Positions 8,121-16,976 of a stretch of DNA of 43,923 nucleotides are shown piece after piece. The stretch is from Bacteroidales bacterium. GTDB taxonomy: Bacteria > Bacteroidota > Bacteroidia > Bacteroidales > Marinilabiliaceae. Where the stretch lies: NCBI GenBank assembly GCA_012838865.1, contig DUOK01000132.1, positions 1 through 43,923 on the forward strand, written 5' to 3'. A program made the position numbers and the translations under genes. How positions within the stretch are numbered: the stretch's first letter is position 1; each line of letters opens with the position of its first letter. The notes beneath the pieces are model-generated. The model saw only the letters and a list, made by a program, of their open reading frames with translations. It searched no databases and was not told where the DNA came from.

Positions 8121-9140
8121 ATGAACAGTGTATTTGTAATATGCGAAATAGAAGAAGGTAAGGTGGCCGATGTGAGTCTCGAATTGCTCACTAAGGGACG
8201 CAGCCTTGCTTCCACCCTGCAATGTAAGTTGGAAGCCCTTGTGCTGGGGCACCAGCTCAATGGTATAGAGAAAGAAATTTTTCCTTATGGCGCCGATGTG
8301 GTGCATATTGGTGACGATGCCCGTTTGGCGCCCTATACGACCTTGCCGCATGCGGCTGTGGTGAATGCCCTTTTCCGTGAAGAAAAGCCTCAGATTGGCT
8401 TGTTGGGCGCGACGACCATGGGACGTGATTTGGGCCCCAGGGTTTCTTCGGCCCTGGTAAGTGGACTAACTGCCGATTGTACTGCTTTGGAGATTGGCGA
8501 CCATGAGGATAAGAAGGCGGGGAAAATTTATAAGAACCTGCTTTATCAGATTCGTCCTGCTTTTGGTGGTAATATTGTGGCCACCATCATTAACCCGGAC
8601 TGTCGCCCTCAGATGGCCACGGTGAGAGAAGGGGTGATGAAGAAGGAAATTTTCTCTGCCACCCACAAGGGGACGGTGAAGAAGATTGATGTGGATAAGT
8701 TGCTGAAGCCCGAAGATTTGGTGGTGAAGGTGCTGGAGCGACACATGGAGAAGAGCCGGGTGAACATTAAGAACTCCTCCATTATTGTGGCCGGGGGCTA
8801 CGGTATGGGGTCCAAGGAAAACTTTCAGGTCTTGTACGATTTGGCGGAGGTGCTGGGTGCCGAGGTGGGCGCCTCGCGTGCTGCGGTGGATGCCGGGTAC
8901 GCCGACCACGATCGTCAGGTGGGCCAGACCGGAGTAACGGTCCGCCCCAAGTTGTACATTGCCTGTGGCATTTCAGGCCAAATTCAGCACACTGCCGGTA
9001 TGGAAGAATCGGCCATGGTCATCGCCATTAACAACGACCCCATGGCGCCCATCAACCGGATGGCCGATTATGTGATCACCGGAGATGTGATGGAAGTGGT
9101 CCCCAAAATGATCAAGTATTATAAAAAGAACAGCAAGTAG
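8121..9140 (+). CDS. etfA: Electron transfer flavoprotein alpha subunit
   Basis: This 339-residue protein is the FAD-binding large subunit of ETF. The N-terminal domain begins VFVICEIEEGKVADVSLELL. The C-terminal third holds the FAD signature, from GYGMGSKENF through GQTGVTVRPKLYIACGISG to QHTAGMEESAMVIAINND. It pairs with EtfB encoded immediately upstream. The neighbouring acyl-CoA dehydrogenase suggests this ETF serves fatty-acid or branched-chain acyl-CoA oxidation, though an electron-bifurcating role cannot be excluded from sequence. Confidence 0.95.
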   Translation: MNSVFVICEIEEGKVADVSLELLTKGRSLASTLQCKLEALVLGHQLNGIEKEIFPYGADVVHIGDDARLAPYTTLPHAAVVNALFREEKPQIGLLGATTMGRDLGPRVSSALVSGLTADCTALEIGDHEDKKAGKIYKNLLYQIRPAFGGNIVATIINPDCRPQMATVREGVMKKEIFSATHKGTVKKIDVDKLLKPEDLVVKVLERHMEKSRVNIKNSSIIVAGGYGMGSKENFQVLYDLAEVLGAEVGASRAAVDAGYADHDRQVGQTGVTVRPKLYIACGISGQIQHTAGMEESAMVIAINNDPMAPINRMADYVITGDVMEVVPKMIKYYKKNSK

Positions 9141-9161
9141 CACCTTCAACTGAACTAAGAA

Positions 9162-10865
9162 ATGGCTAATTTTTTCACGGATAATCCCGATCTCCTTTTT
9201 CATCTGCAACATCCGCTGATGAAGAAGATTGTTGCGCTCAAGGAGCGTGATTTTGCGGATAAAGATAAATTTGATTATGCACCCCTCGATTTTGAGGATG
9301 CGATGGACAGCTATGAGAAGGTGCTGGAAATTGTAGGCGAGATTTGTGGCGACATTGTAGCGCCCAATGCCGAAGGTGTGGATGCTGCGGGGCCAAAAAT
9401 TGTGAACAATGAGGTGGTGTATGCACCGGGCACTCAGGAAAACCTGGACGCACTGGTTAAGGCGGGACTCATGGGCATTACCCTGCCACGCAAATATGAA
9501 GGCTTGAACTTTCCGATTGTTCCTTACATTATGGCAGCCGACATCGTGTCGCGTGCCGATGCGGGCTTCGTTAATATTTGGGGACTGCAGGACTGTGCCG
9601 AAACCATCAATGAGTTTGCTGATGAGGACCAGAAAGCGCGTTTTTTGCCCCGCATATCCAATGGGGAAACGGCGGCGATGGACCTGACCGAGCCCGATGC
9701 CGGCTCGGATTTGCAGGCTGTACAGCTGAAAGCTACGCTCAACGATAAGGACGGCAAGTGGTACCTGAATGGGGTGAAACGTTTCATTACCAACGGGGAT
9801 GGACATGTATCCCTGGTATTGGCGCGTAGCGAAGAGGGGACGACCGATGGTCGTGGCTTGTCGATGTTTATTTATGATCGCAATCACAAGGCGGTTACCA
9901 TCCGTCGTATCGAAAACAAAATGGGCATTAAAGGCTCACCCACCTGTGAGCTGGTATTTAAGAATGCGCCGGCCGAATTGGTGGGCGACCGTAAGCTGGG
10001 CCTCATTAAGTATGTAATGGCCTTGATGAATGGTGCGCGCCTGGGTATTGGTGCCCAATCGGTTGGTCTTTCCGAAGCGGCTTATCGCGAGGCGGTGGCC
10101 TATGCCGATGAGCGCAAGCAGTTTGGTAAGGCCATTGTGCAATTCCCTGCCGTTTATGAGATGTTGGCCAATATGAAGGCCAAATTGGACGCCTCGCGCA
10201 CCTTGTTGTACGAGACTTCGCGGTATGTTGACGTGTACAAAACCTATATGCATATCGCCGAGGAACGCAGTCTCACCAAGGAGGAGCGTGCCGATATGAA
10301 GTACTATCAGCGACTGGCAGATTTCTTTACCCCTTTATTGAAAGGGATGACCAGTGAGTACTGTAACCAATTGGCTTACGACTCCCTGCAAATTCACGGG
10401 GGCAGTGGTTTTATGAAAGACTACCCCATTGAGCGGATTTACAGGGATGCCCGAATTACGACCATTTACGAGGGTACCACCCAGTTGCAGGTGGTGGCAG
10501 CCATCAGGGGCGTAACCACCGGGGCCTATCTTTCACGCATTCGGGAGTTTGAGGAAATGGCTATTAAACCGGAGTTGCATGGGTTCAGAAGAATACTCAT
10601 TGGCATGACGGAGGAATATGAGAAGGCGGTGAAACAAGTTGTGGAAATAAAGGACAATGAGTACCTCGATTTTCATGCCCGTCGCCTTGTAGAAATGGCC
10701 GGACATATCATTATGGGCTATCTGCTTTTGCTGGATACGGAACGTGATGATCGCTTCCGATCTTCTACAGAGATTTACTTGCGCTATGGTCGGGCAGAGA
10801 ACAGGGCCCGTGCGGCTTACATTGCCGAATTCAGCATTGATGATTTGGGTTTTTTCAAGCCTTAA
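9162..10865 (+). CDS. Acyl-CoA dehydrogenase, long Bacteroidota form
   Basis: This FAD enzyme introduces a trans-2 double bond into acyl-CoA and passes electrons to EtfAB, encoded just upstream (21-base gap). The 567-residue protein has the usual N, middle and C domains to about residue 450, with DLTEPDAGSDLQA in the FAD/substrate region and QIHGGSGFMKDYPIERIYRDAR near 415-433. The catalytic base is expected to be E437 in IYEGTTQLQ. About 110 further residues form a helical C-terminal extension absent from short-chain enzymes (~380 residues), as in the VLCAD-like long forms. Chain-length preference cannot be read from sequence. The operon ends with a hairpin terminator. Confidence 0.93.
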   Translation: MANFFTDNPDLLFHLQHPLMKKIVALKERDFADKDKFDYAPLDFEDAMDSYEKVLEIVGEICGDIVAPNAEGVDAAGPKIVNNEVVYAPGTQENLDALVKAGLMGITLPRKYEGLNFPIVPYIMAADIVSRADAGFVNIWGLQDCAETINEFADEDQKARFLPRISNGETAAMDLTEPDAGSDLQAVQLKATLNDKDGKWYLNGVKRFITNGDGHVSLVLARSEEGTTDGRGLSMFIYDRNHKAVTIRRIENKMGIKGSPTCELVFKNAPAELVGDRKLGLIKYVMALMNGARLGIGAQSVGLSEAAYREAVAYADERKQFGKAIVQFPAVYEMLANMKAKLDASRTLLYETSRYVDVYKTYMHIAEERSLTKEERADMKYYQRLADFFTPLLKGMTSEYCNQLAYDSLQIHGGSGFMKDYPIERIYRDARITTIYEGTTQLQVVAAIRGVTTGAYLSRIREFEEMAIKPELHGFRRILIGMTEEYEKAVKQVVEIKDNEYLDFHARRLVEMAGHIIMGYLLLLDTERDDRFRSSTEIYLRYGRAENRARAAYIAEFSIDDLGFFKP

Positions 10866-10901
10866 TTCGCAGAATAAAAATCACCTGATGATTCAATTTT
10901 T

Positions 10902-10935
10902 ACAGGGCCAGTTCCGGTTTTGGAACTGCCCCTGT
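10902..10935 (+). terminator. Terminator of the etf-acyl-CoA dehydrogenase operon
   Basis: The arms ACAGGGCCAGTTCC and GGAACTGCCCCTGT form a 14-pair stem with one mismatch and a 6-base loop. TCATTGTTTTTC follows. The stop codon is 37 bases upstream. Confidence 0.75.
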
Positions 10936-11190
10936 TCATTGTTTTTCAAATCCACTGCAGTTGGCATCGTTTTTGAATTATCCGGAAAGTGGTTCGTGAT
11001 TGTTGTGAAATATTTTGTTTAATGTTAAGTATACTTTTAAGCGCTGTCGGGAATTTATTTGTTTAAGGGTAATTAAATGCTTCAATAGTAAAGTTATATG
11101 CGCCAGTAGAAAGGGCGGCATTTGAAACCAGTTCTATACAAGCATCCCGGATTTTGTGTTTTTTTAATACAAAAAATATCCTTTGTTCTA
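10936..11190. other. AT-rich non-coding stretch
   Basis: Between the operon terminator and the lipoprotein promoter I see no plausible reading frame, tRNA shape or repeat. The sequence is AT-rich. It could hold an upstream regulatory site for the lipoprotein gene, but none was recognised. Confidence 0.4.
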
Positions 11191-11220
11191 TTGTTGTTTG
11201 CTTTTCCCTTATTACATTTG
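11191..11220 (+). promoter_or_regulatory. Promoter of the small lipoprotein gene
   Basis: TTG at 11191-11193 and TACATTTG at 11213-11220 (exact TAnnTTTG) are separated by 19 bases. The ATG lies 46 bases downstream. Confidence 0.6.
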
Positions 11221-11266
11221 TATTGTTGTTTTTTATCTATATTAACCATTATTTAACGTTTAAACC

Positions 11267-11494
11267 ATGAAAAGTTTATTTGCATTTTTAGTGTTTGCTG
11301 CCTTCCTGATGGCCGGTTGTGCCGGAAGTTCTGCAAAAAGTGAAGAAAAGAAAGTAGAAGACGCTGTTGAGGCTGTTGAGCAGAAAGCTGAAGAAGTAGC
11401 CGAAGAAGCTGAAGCGCTTATTGACGAAGCCGGTGAGGCTTTGGAAGAGGCCGCCGAAGAGGTGGAGGATAAGGTGGAAGAATTGGCTGAGTAA
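11267..11494 (+). CDS. Small Glu/Ala-rich helical lipoprotein
   Basis: This 75-residue protein has a lipoprotein signal, with lipobox LMAGC placing the lipidated cysteine at C18. The mature part (about 57 residues) is nearly all Glu, Ala, Val and Lys in repeats of the type EEVAEEAEALIDEAGEALEE, predicting one long amphipathic helix or coiled coil. This is like Lpp-type or entericidin-type small envelope lipoproteins in overall build, but without recognisable homology. It has its own promoter and a strong terminator, and so forms a single-gene unit. A structural envelope or stress role is a guess. Confidence 0.8.
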   Translation: MKSLFAFLVFAAFLMAGCAGSSAKSEEKKVEDAVEAVEQKAEEVAEEAEALIDEAGEALEEAAEEVEDKVEELAE

Positions 11495-11512
11495 GCACGC
11501 TTCCCACAAAAC

Positions 11513-11545
11513 AAAAAGGGCCTTCCTGATGAGAAGGCCCTTTTT
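11513..11545. terminator. Bidirectional terminator between lipoprotein gene and nhaA
   Basis: GGGCCTTC (11518-11525) pairs with GAAGGCCC (11533-11540). The hairpin is flanked by AAAAA on the left and TTTTT on the right, so it can end transcription from both convergent genes. Confidence 0.88.
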
Positions 11546-11562
11546 GTTTGTTTGTGGAAAGG

Positions 11563-12921
11563 CTATTTTTGCGGTTTTTGTTCAGGTAGCTTGAGACTGT
11601 GCCGCAACAAGAAGTAACCGGCCAGTCCCGATACAATGGAGCCAAAGAAGATGCCGATTTTAGCCTGGTCGAGTAAGGCGGGGTCCTGAAAGGCCAGGTT
11701 GGCAATGAAAAGCGACATGGTGAAACCGATGCCTCCCAGAAGCCCCAAACCAATAAATGCCATCCAAGGCACATTCTTGGGCTTGGTGGCGATTTTGAAT
11801 TTTACTGCCAGCCAGGAAAACAGCGAGATGCCTATGGTTTTTCCAAATATCAGGCTCAAGGCTACAATCAGTGATAAGGAGGTGAAAACAGCGCTTTCTC
11901 CATTTTTGCCGGCATCTTGCGCCAATATGGTTACTCCCGCATTGGCCAGGGCAAAGAGGGGCAGAATCAGGTAGTTAACCATGCCACTCAAATGGTGCTC
12001 AATCATCTGCAGGGGGCTTTGTACTTCTTTAACCAGTTCCTCAATGTGATCGATGGCTGAGAGTTGTTCGTTACTCAGGACAAAATCAGTGTCGTCTTCC
12101 GGAAGACCACGAAATTTGCGCAAACGCCATTTGATTTTGGGGATGAACTGATTGATTTTTACTTTAGGGCGCGCAGGTATGGTAAAGGCAATGAGTACCC
12201 CGGCGATGGTGGGGTGGATGCCCGACTTAAGGAAGAGAAACCAGATGAGGAAGCCGATGCCCGTATAGAGGTGAATAATTTGAACATCAAAATAATTGGC
12301 CAGTACCAATACAAGCAATAAGCCAAAGGCGATAAGCAGGTAGCTCCAGTAAATTTGATGACTGTAAAACAGGGCAATGACCAGGATGGCACCGAGGTCG
12401 TCCACGATGGCCAGGGCGGTAAGAAAAACCTTTAAACTCAGGGGCACACGACTGCCTAAAAGTCCCAGTACGGCCAATGAAAAAGCGATGTCGGTGGCCA
12501 TAGGAATGCCCCAGCCTTTGGATGCTTCGCCCGAAAGGCCGAATACTGTGAAGAGGGCAATGGGAACCAGCATACCACCCACTGCAGCCAGGATGGGGAA
12601 AATGGCCTGGCGAAAACTCGAGAGCTCGCCGGCAATAAATTCACGCTTTATCTCCAGGCCTACCACAAAAAAGAAAATGACCATAAGGCCATCGTTGATC
12701 CAATGCAGTACCGAATGGTGGAGCGCATACCCGCTTAAGCCAAAAAACAGGTCGTGGTCCCACACCAGATTATAGTAGTCCTGCATGGGAGAGTTGGCCC
12801 ACAATAGAGCTGCCAGGGTGACAAACATCAACAGGATGCCGCCACCGGAAATTCTTTCGAAAAACCTTTCGAAAGGGCGCGCAATGGTTCTTGCGACCAC
12901 GCGTCTTTTCCTAAGATTCAT
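11563..12921 (-). CDS. nhaA: Na+/H+ antiporter NhaA
   Basis: This inner-membrane protein exports Na+ (or Li+) in exchange for protons and is used in salt and alkaline-pH tolerance. The 452-residue protein has about 12 hydrophobic segments and the family's key acidic residues. D174-D175 in AIVDDLGAI correspond to the ion-binding pair D163-D164 of E. coli NhaA, and D144 in MATDIAF to D133. FFFVVGLEIKRE near 83-94 is the conserved second-helix region. It is longer than E. coli NhaA (388) because of a hydrophilic loop of about 50 residues around 270-320, including the PEDDTDFVLSNEQ segment. It lies 74 bases after the MurU-like gene on the same strand, so it may share the long mrp operon's transcript. 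Confidence 0.96.
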   Translation of the reverse strand: MNLRKRRVVARTIARPFERFFERISGGGILLMFVTLAALLWANSPMQDYYNLVWDHDLFFGLSGYALHHSVLHWINDGLMVIFFFVVGLEIKREFIAGELSSFRQAIFPILAAVGGMLVPIALFTVFGLSGEASKGWGIPMATDIAFSLAVLGLLGSRVPLSLKVFLTALAIVDDLGAILVIALFYSHQIYWSYLLIAFGLLLVLVLANYFDVQIIHLYTGIGFLIWFLFLKSGIHPTIAGVLIAFTIPARPKVKINQFIPKIKWRLRKFRGLPEDDTDFVLSNEQLSAIDHIEELVKEVQSPLQMIEHHLSGMVNYLILPLFALANAGVTILAQDAGKNGESAVFTSLSLIVALSLIFGKTIGISLFSWLAVKFKIATKPKNVPWMAFIGLGLLGGIGFTMSLFIANLAFQDPALLDQAKIGIFFGSIVSGLAGYFLLRHSLKLPEQKPQK

Positions 12922-12995
12922 TTTTGTAAGTTTTTTTCTTTATCCGGTCGATTGGAGCTTGCGGGAAGCATACCCTGGCAAGATAAGGGACCGGA

Positions 12996-13763
12996 CTAAA
13001 AGAAGGTTCGACATTTTTCCGGGCTGCAAGATAAGAATAACTTGCTTGCTTTGTTCAGTTTGTCTGTAGAACCTATGTCGAACCACTCGTAGGCTTGCTG
13101 GGGTATAAAGCCCTTAATGGAGTGTCTTTCTGCCATTTGGAGGTAGAGTGGGGTGATGGAAAATTTTTCTTCTTTTGGCTCGATCAGATTTAAGAAACGA
13201 TGCTGAAGGAGCTGAATGCCGTTGAAACCATAGGGATGGAGGTCGCTTTGGCCGGCATGCAAACGGATTTCTTCTCCGGTGGCCGGGTTTTGCCAGCCAG
13301 CAAGCTGCATCGTGTGGTCAAAAAGTAAGTAGCGGGAGGCTTTACGTTCCTGAACCAACAGGGTGGCCAGCGATTGGCTTTGGCGATGAAACAGCAGGAG
13401 CTGTTCCAGGGGGGCGTTGGTGAGTACATCTGCATTAAGCAACAGCAGATCGGCGCCGGTTTCAAAAAGGGGGGCGGCTTTCAAAAGACCGCCGCCGGTA
13501 TCCAGCAAGCCATCACTTTCGTCGGAGATCAGGATCTCCATGTTGCCGGAGGGTCTTTGCTCAAGATAGTCGCGCAGCTGTTGCGCATGGTGATGAATGT
13601 TAACAATGCAGCGCGAGGCACCCAGTCGTTCGGCCTTGGCCAGGGCAAAGTCCAACATGGGGTATTCGCCAATGGTCACCAAGGCTTTGGGGGTGTGCAG
13701 GGTCAGTGGTTGTAAACGTGTACCTTTGCCTGCGGCATAAATCATGGCGTTGAGTGCGGTCAT
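12996..13763 (-). CDS. Nucleotidyltransferase, MurU-like (MurNAc/GlcNAc-1-phosphate uridylyltransferase candidate)
   Basis: This 255-residue sugar-phosphate nucleotidyltransferase has an N-terminal AMIYAAGKGTRLQPLT (6-21), the GxGTRxxPLT nucleotide-binding loop. PKALVTIGEYPMLDF follows, with LLLLNADVL near 105-113 carrying the metal-binding Asp. Short single-domain enzymes like this include MurU, which makes UDP-MurNAc from MurNAc-1-phosphate in peptidoglycan recycling, and mannose-1-phosphate guanylyltransferases. The presence in the same operon of an AmgK-like sugar kinase, MurU's usual partner, favours the MurU role. Its ATG overlaps the mrpG stop by four bases (ATGA), so translation is coupled to the antiporter genes. 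M7 is a possible alternative start. Confidence 0.8.
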   Translation of the reverse strand: MTALNAMIYAAGKGTRLQPLTLHTPKALVTIGEYPMLDFALAKAERLGASRCIVNIHHHAQQLRDYLEQRPSGNMEILISDESDGLLDTGGGLLKAAPLFETGADLLLLNADVLTNAPLEQLLLFHRQSQSLATLLVQERKASRYLLFDHTMQLAGWQNPATGEEIRLHAGQSDLHPYGFNGIQLLQHRFLNLIEPKEEKFSITPLYLQMAERHSIKGFIPQQAYEWFDIGSTDKLNKASKLFLSCSPEKCRTFF

Positions 13764-14095
13764 TCTGCTTTGTTTTCTGCACTGCTTTCTTCGGCTTCGG
13801 GGTCGGCAGGCAAATCGTTTTTATCCAGCCATAAATTCACCTTGGCCGTGACATGGGCCGATATGGGGGATAGAAAGATGAGGATGTGAAAAATGATGAG
13901 CGACTCGACCAGTACCCACCATTTGAGGGTGAGCAGATTGAGGGCGATCAGCAATAGGAGGAGACCAAAGGAGGAGACTTTGGTTACTACGTGCATACGT
14001 GCATACAGGTCTTTGAACCGAATGATGCCAACCGAGGCTATCAGCACCACCAGGGCACTAATTACAAGAAGGCTGCCTGTTATGTATTCAATCAT
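13760..14095 (-). CDS. mrpG: Mrp cation/proton antiporter subunit G
   Basis: This small membrane subunit of the multi-subunit Mrp (Mnh) antiporter is 111 residues, with three hydrophobic helices. The family core is GIIRFKDLYARMHVVTK (around 24-40), close to the GxxRxxDxxxRxHxxTK signature of MnhG/PhaG. The hydrophilic, acidic C-terminal tail (about 90-111) is longer than usual. It overlaps mrpF by 8 bases and the following nucleotidyltransferase by 4, so the whole set appears translationally coupled. Confidence 0.92.
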   Translation of the reverse strand: MIEYITGSLLVISALVVLIASVGIIRFKDLYARMHVVTKVSSFGLLLLLIALNLLTLKWWVLVESLIIFHILIFLSPISAHVTAKVNLWLDKNDLPADPEAEESSAENKAE

Positions 14096-14375
14096 TGTCG
14101 CTTTTTTGTTTGTAAAGAAAACGGGCGATGATCATGGGACTGATGGCCAATAGAAAGGAAATGATCAGTACCACATCGAGTTCCATGGCGTTGCGGGAAT
14201 AAATGATGTCGCAAATGATGATGCTTACAATAATGACCGAAATCTGGTCGAGCGCCACTACCCGGTCGGGCAGCGAAGGGCCTTTGAAGAGGCGCAGGAG
14301 GGGGAAGACCAGACTGACGGTCATGATCCAGATGGCGCCAAGTGCCGCGTATTCCAGAAAAATTGCTGCTTCCAT
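14088..14375 (-). CDS. mrpF: Mrp cation/proton antiporter subunit F
   Basis: This is a 95-residue membrane protein with three helices. LFKGPSLPDRVVALDQIS (around 29-46) is the MnhF/PhaF signature, including the conserved GPxxxDRVxAxD pattern. It is encoded between mrpE (1-base gap) and mrpG (8-base overlap) in the standard order. Confidence 0.93.
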   Translation of the reverse strand: MEAAIFLEYAALGAIWIMTVSLVFPLLRLFKGPSLPDRVVALDQISVIIVSIIICDIIYSRNAMELDVVLIISFLLAISPMIIARFLYKQKSDND

Positions 14376-14376
14376 A

Positions 14377-14739
14377 TCAGAGTGCTTTTTTCAGTAAAGA
14401 TTCAATTTTTTTGGTTACCGCCATAAAATCCTCCCGGTCGCCCAGGTTCAACAAATGTACCTGAATGGTCTGACCTTCATCGTCCACATCAACCGAGAGG
14501 GAGCCCGGGGTCATACCGAGCATGTTGAACAGAATGATGAGCTGCCAGGGCTTTTGCAGCCGGGTGTGGTATTCCAGCATGCCGCCGTTTTCGCCCCTGG
14601 AGCCTTTCAGAATTTGCCAGGCCACCGCCCAGCCCGATTCTACTATTTTGTAGCAGAAATAGAAAAAGAGCAGTGCCAGGTAGTACTGGCGCCTCACAAA
14701 CTGCCAGCTGAAGGTGTTTTTAAGAAGGTCCCAGAACAT
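14377..14739 (-). CDS. mrpE: Mrp cation/proton antiporter subunit E
   Basis: This 120-residue subunit shows the MnhE features: a membrane-proximal N-terminus, then LEYHTRLQKPWQLIILFNMLGMTPGSLSVDV and a C-terminal cytoplasmic part with VHLLNLGDRED. In this family the TPGT/S-x-x-V and HxLD/N motifs are conserved. It is shorter than Bacillus MrpE (about 158), lacking part of the first hydrophobic region. The start overlaps the end of mrpD by 20 bases. Confidence 0.9.
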   Translation of the reverse strand: MFWDLLKNTFSWQFVRRQYYLALLFFYFCYKIVESGWAVAWQILKGSRGENGGMLEYHTRLQKPWQLIILFNMLGMTPGSLSVDVDDEGQTIQVHLLNLGDREDFMAVTKKIESLLKKAL

Positions 14740-16210
14740 ATTCTATGTATTTTGAAGGATTCAACAGATCTTGTGCCGCCGCCTGACAGTATTCCGCTAT
14801 GGGGGCGGCCCATAAGCCCATGGCGACAATGGCTGTGCCCAGGGCCAGGGAAGAGAAGAGCATCCAGTGGGCCGGCTTCTGATTCACCGGCCATTCCATG
14901 GCGCTGTCCTCGGGTTGCTTTTTCCAAAAGACTTCCAGCCATATTTTCACCATGGAAAACAGGGTGAAGAGTCCCACAAACAAGGCCAGCATGGCCACTC
15001 CGGTATAGCCGGCCTCAATACCGGATTGCAGCACCAGGTACTTGCCAAAGAAGCCGCTTAAGGGGGGCAGTCCGGCCAGACTAAAGGCGGAGATGAAAAA
15101 GAGGATGCCCCAAACGGGACTCTTTTTGAACATATCGCCCAGCACCTTTAGGTTGAGCGTTCCTTTTTCGCGATGCACCCATCCTGCGACCAAAAAAGCA
15201 TTGGTCTTTGACAGCATATTGTGTACCAGGAAAAAGATGGCGGCGGTCAGGGCAGCTTCGGTAAAGAAGCCCAGGGCTATGACCACATAGCCCACCTGGG
15301 AGATGATGTGGAAGGATAGAATTTTTCTAAAATCGTATTGGGAGGAGGCCGCAATAACACCTATGACCATGGAGAGGGCGCCCATCCAAAGGACTACCTG
15401 CTGCCAAAAGCCTGCATCGTAGTACAAAAAGAGGGTGTAGAAACGAATTAGGGAATAGATGCCGACTTTGGTCAGGAGGCCTGCAAACAAGGCGCTTACT
15501 GCCGGTGGTGGGGTATGGTAAGATGCGGGCAGCCAAAAGAAGAAGGGGAAGAGTGCACCTTTAATGGAAAAGCCCACAAAAATAAGGATGAGCGCCGGAT
15601 TGAGTACGGCCAAATTGGCCCGGGCCAGCTCCATTTTTTGCGACAGGTCGGCCAGGTTGAGCGAGCCCAGTTTGCCGTAGAGCAAACCGATTCCTGCAAC
15701 AAAAAACAGAGAGGAAATAAGATTTAGAATCAGGTATTTGATGGAACCTTCGAGCTGCTTGCGTTCCCCACCCAGACTCACCAGAATGAAGGAGGACATG
15801 AGCATGACTTCGAACCAGACGTAGAGGTTAAAAAGGTCGCCCGCCATAAAGCTGCCGTTGACCCCCATGAGTATGCCGAAGGTGAAAAAGAAGTGTCCGT
15901 TTTTCCGACGGGCTTTGTCGACCGACTGGGTGGCGTACACCGTAATGAGAAAAAAGATGAAGGCCGTCACCAGCAGCATGAGTACACTGAAGCGGTCGGC
16001 CACCAACGATATGCCAAAAGGGGCACTCCAGCCGCCCATTTGCACCACAATGATTTCCCTATACTGGACGATGGGAACCAGCGCCATGGCCCAGAGCAGG
16101 TTGAGGGTCGAAAAGAGTATTGCCAATCTTTTTTTGATGCCGGCTTTTTTGATCAGAAGGGCCAACATCAGGTAGGTGAAGGGAATAAGAAGCAGAGCAA
16201 ACAATATCAT
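14720..16210 (-). CDS. mrpD: Mrp cation/proton antiporter subunit D
   Basis: This 496-residue, roughly 14-helix protein is homologous to the NuoL/M/N antiporter-like subunits of complex I. Conserved charged residues of the proton path are visible: the Glu in NLYVWFEVMLMSS (near 130-137) and the Lys in FSIKGALFPFFFWLP (near 215). HTPPPAVSALFAGLLTKVG, which follows, is the hallmark loop of the family. It has 4-base coupling with mrpC upstream. Confidence 0.95.
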   Translation of the reverse strand: MILFALLLIPFTYLMLALLIKKAGIKKRLAILFSTLNLLWAMALVPIVQYREIIVVQMGGWSAPFGISLVADRFSVLMLLVTAFIFFLITVYATQSVDKARRKNGHFFFTFGILMGVNGSFMAGDLFNLYVWFEVMLMSSFILVSLGGERKQLEGSIKYLILNLISSLFFVAGIGLLYGKLGSLNLADLSQKMELARANLAVLNPALILIFVGFSIKGALFPFFFWLPASYHTPPPAVSALFAGLLTKVGIYSLIRFYTLFLYYDAGFWQQVVLWMGALSMVIGVIAASSQYDFRKILSFHIISQVGYVVIALGFFTEAALTAAIFFLVHNMLSKTNAFLVAGWVHREKGTLNLKVLGDMFKKSPVWGILFFISAFSLAGLPPLSGFFGKYLVLQSGIEAGYTGVAMLALFVGLFTLFSMVKIWLEVFWKKQPEDSAMEWPVNQKPAHWMLFSSLALGTAIVAMGLWAAPIAEYCQAAAQDLLNPSKYIEYVLGPS

Positions 16211-16560
16211 CGTTGGTCGGTGTTTTTAAGTTGGTCCAGATCGTGGGTGCCGGTGACGTCAAAATAGCGGTATTTGAGGGCCAGGATGTAGGCTGAGATA
16301 CCCAGACTGATGACGATGGCAGTGAGAATTAAGGCCTGGGGCAGGGGATCTGAAATGGTAGCAGGGTCCACGGTTTCAGCGCCTTCGGGAATGAAGGCAG
16401 CGCCGCCACGGGTGATGCCGCCCGATAAAAAGATGATGAGGTTGGTGGCATTGCTGAGCACAAACACGCCCAGAATGACTTTGACGATGCTGCGTCGTAA
16501 AACCAGGTATACCCCGCAGGCGTAAAGCAGTCCGATAAAAATTGCAATTATGTATTCCAT
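16207..16560 (-). CDS. mrpC: Mrp cation/proton antiporter subunit C
   Basis: This 117-residue, three-helix protein is homologous to NuoK. The family pattern appears as GVYLVLRRSIVKVILGVFVLSNATNLIIFL followed by DPLPQALILTAIVISLGISA, where DPLPQALxLTAIVI is diagnostic. It overlaps mrpB by 13 bases. Confidence 0.95.
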   Translation of the reverse strand: MEYIIAIFIGLLYACGVYLVLRRSIVKVILGVFVLSNATNLIIFLSGGITRGGAAFIPEGAETVDPATISDPLPQALILTAIVISLGISAYILALKYRYFDVTGTHDLDQLKNTDQR

Positions 16561-16976
16561 TTGAGAACCTCCATTATGGTGATGATGACAGAAAGAATGA
16601 GTCCAGCTACCCCTATAAAAATGCCGGTGTCGAAAATCAAGGGGGTTCCCAGGTGTATTTCACCCAGGAGCGGCCAGTTGCCCGTGTACCAGAGTCCGGT
16701 AAGCGGGGCGTGTCCCAGAAAAACGGGCCAAACGGCAGCAAGCAATACGAAACCCAGTCCAATCCCCATCCAAATGCGCGTGTTAAAATAAAGAATGCGT
16801 TCGATACGATCGGAGCCGAAAATTATGCCGTAAAAGATGAAGCCGATGGCCAGAACAATGGCGCCAATGAAGCCGCCGCCGGGACTGTTGTGGCCCCGCA
16901 GCAATAAAAAGACCGACATGAGGGCGATGCCGCGCAGGAAGAGCAAGGCTATTTTTTCGAGGATAATGTTGTTCAT
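16548..16976 (-). CDS. mrpB: Mrp cation/proton antiporter subunit B
   Basis: This is a 142-residue, four-helix MnhB domain protein. LLRGHNSPGGGFIGA (around 25-39) is the conserved GHNxPGGGF motif. The C-terminal part reads GTPLIFDTGIFIGVAGLILSVI, also typical. It overlaps the mrpA stop by 4 bases. Confidence 0.95.
   Translation of the reverse strand: MNNIILEKIALLFLRGIALMSVFLLLRGHNSPGGGFIGAIVLAIGFIFYGIIFGSDRIERILYFNTRIWMGIGLGFVLLAAVWPVFLGHAPLTGLWYTGNWPLLGEIHLGTPLIFDTGIFIGVAGLILSVIITIMEVLKWNT

Noticed and set aside
8973-9887. 304-codon minus-strand frame across etfA and the acyl-CoA dehydrogenase
   Set aside because: It spans two recognised genes in antisense and has no motif.
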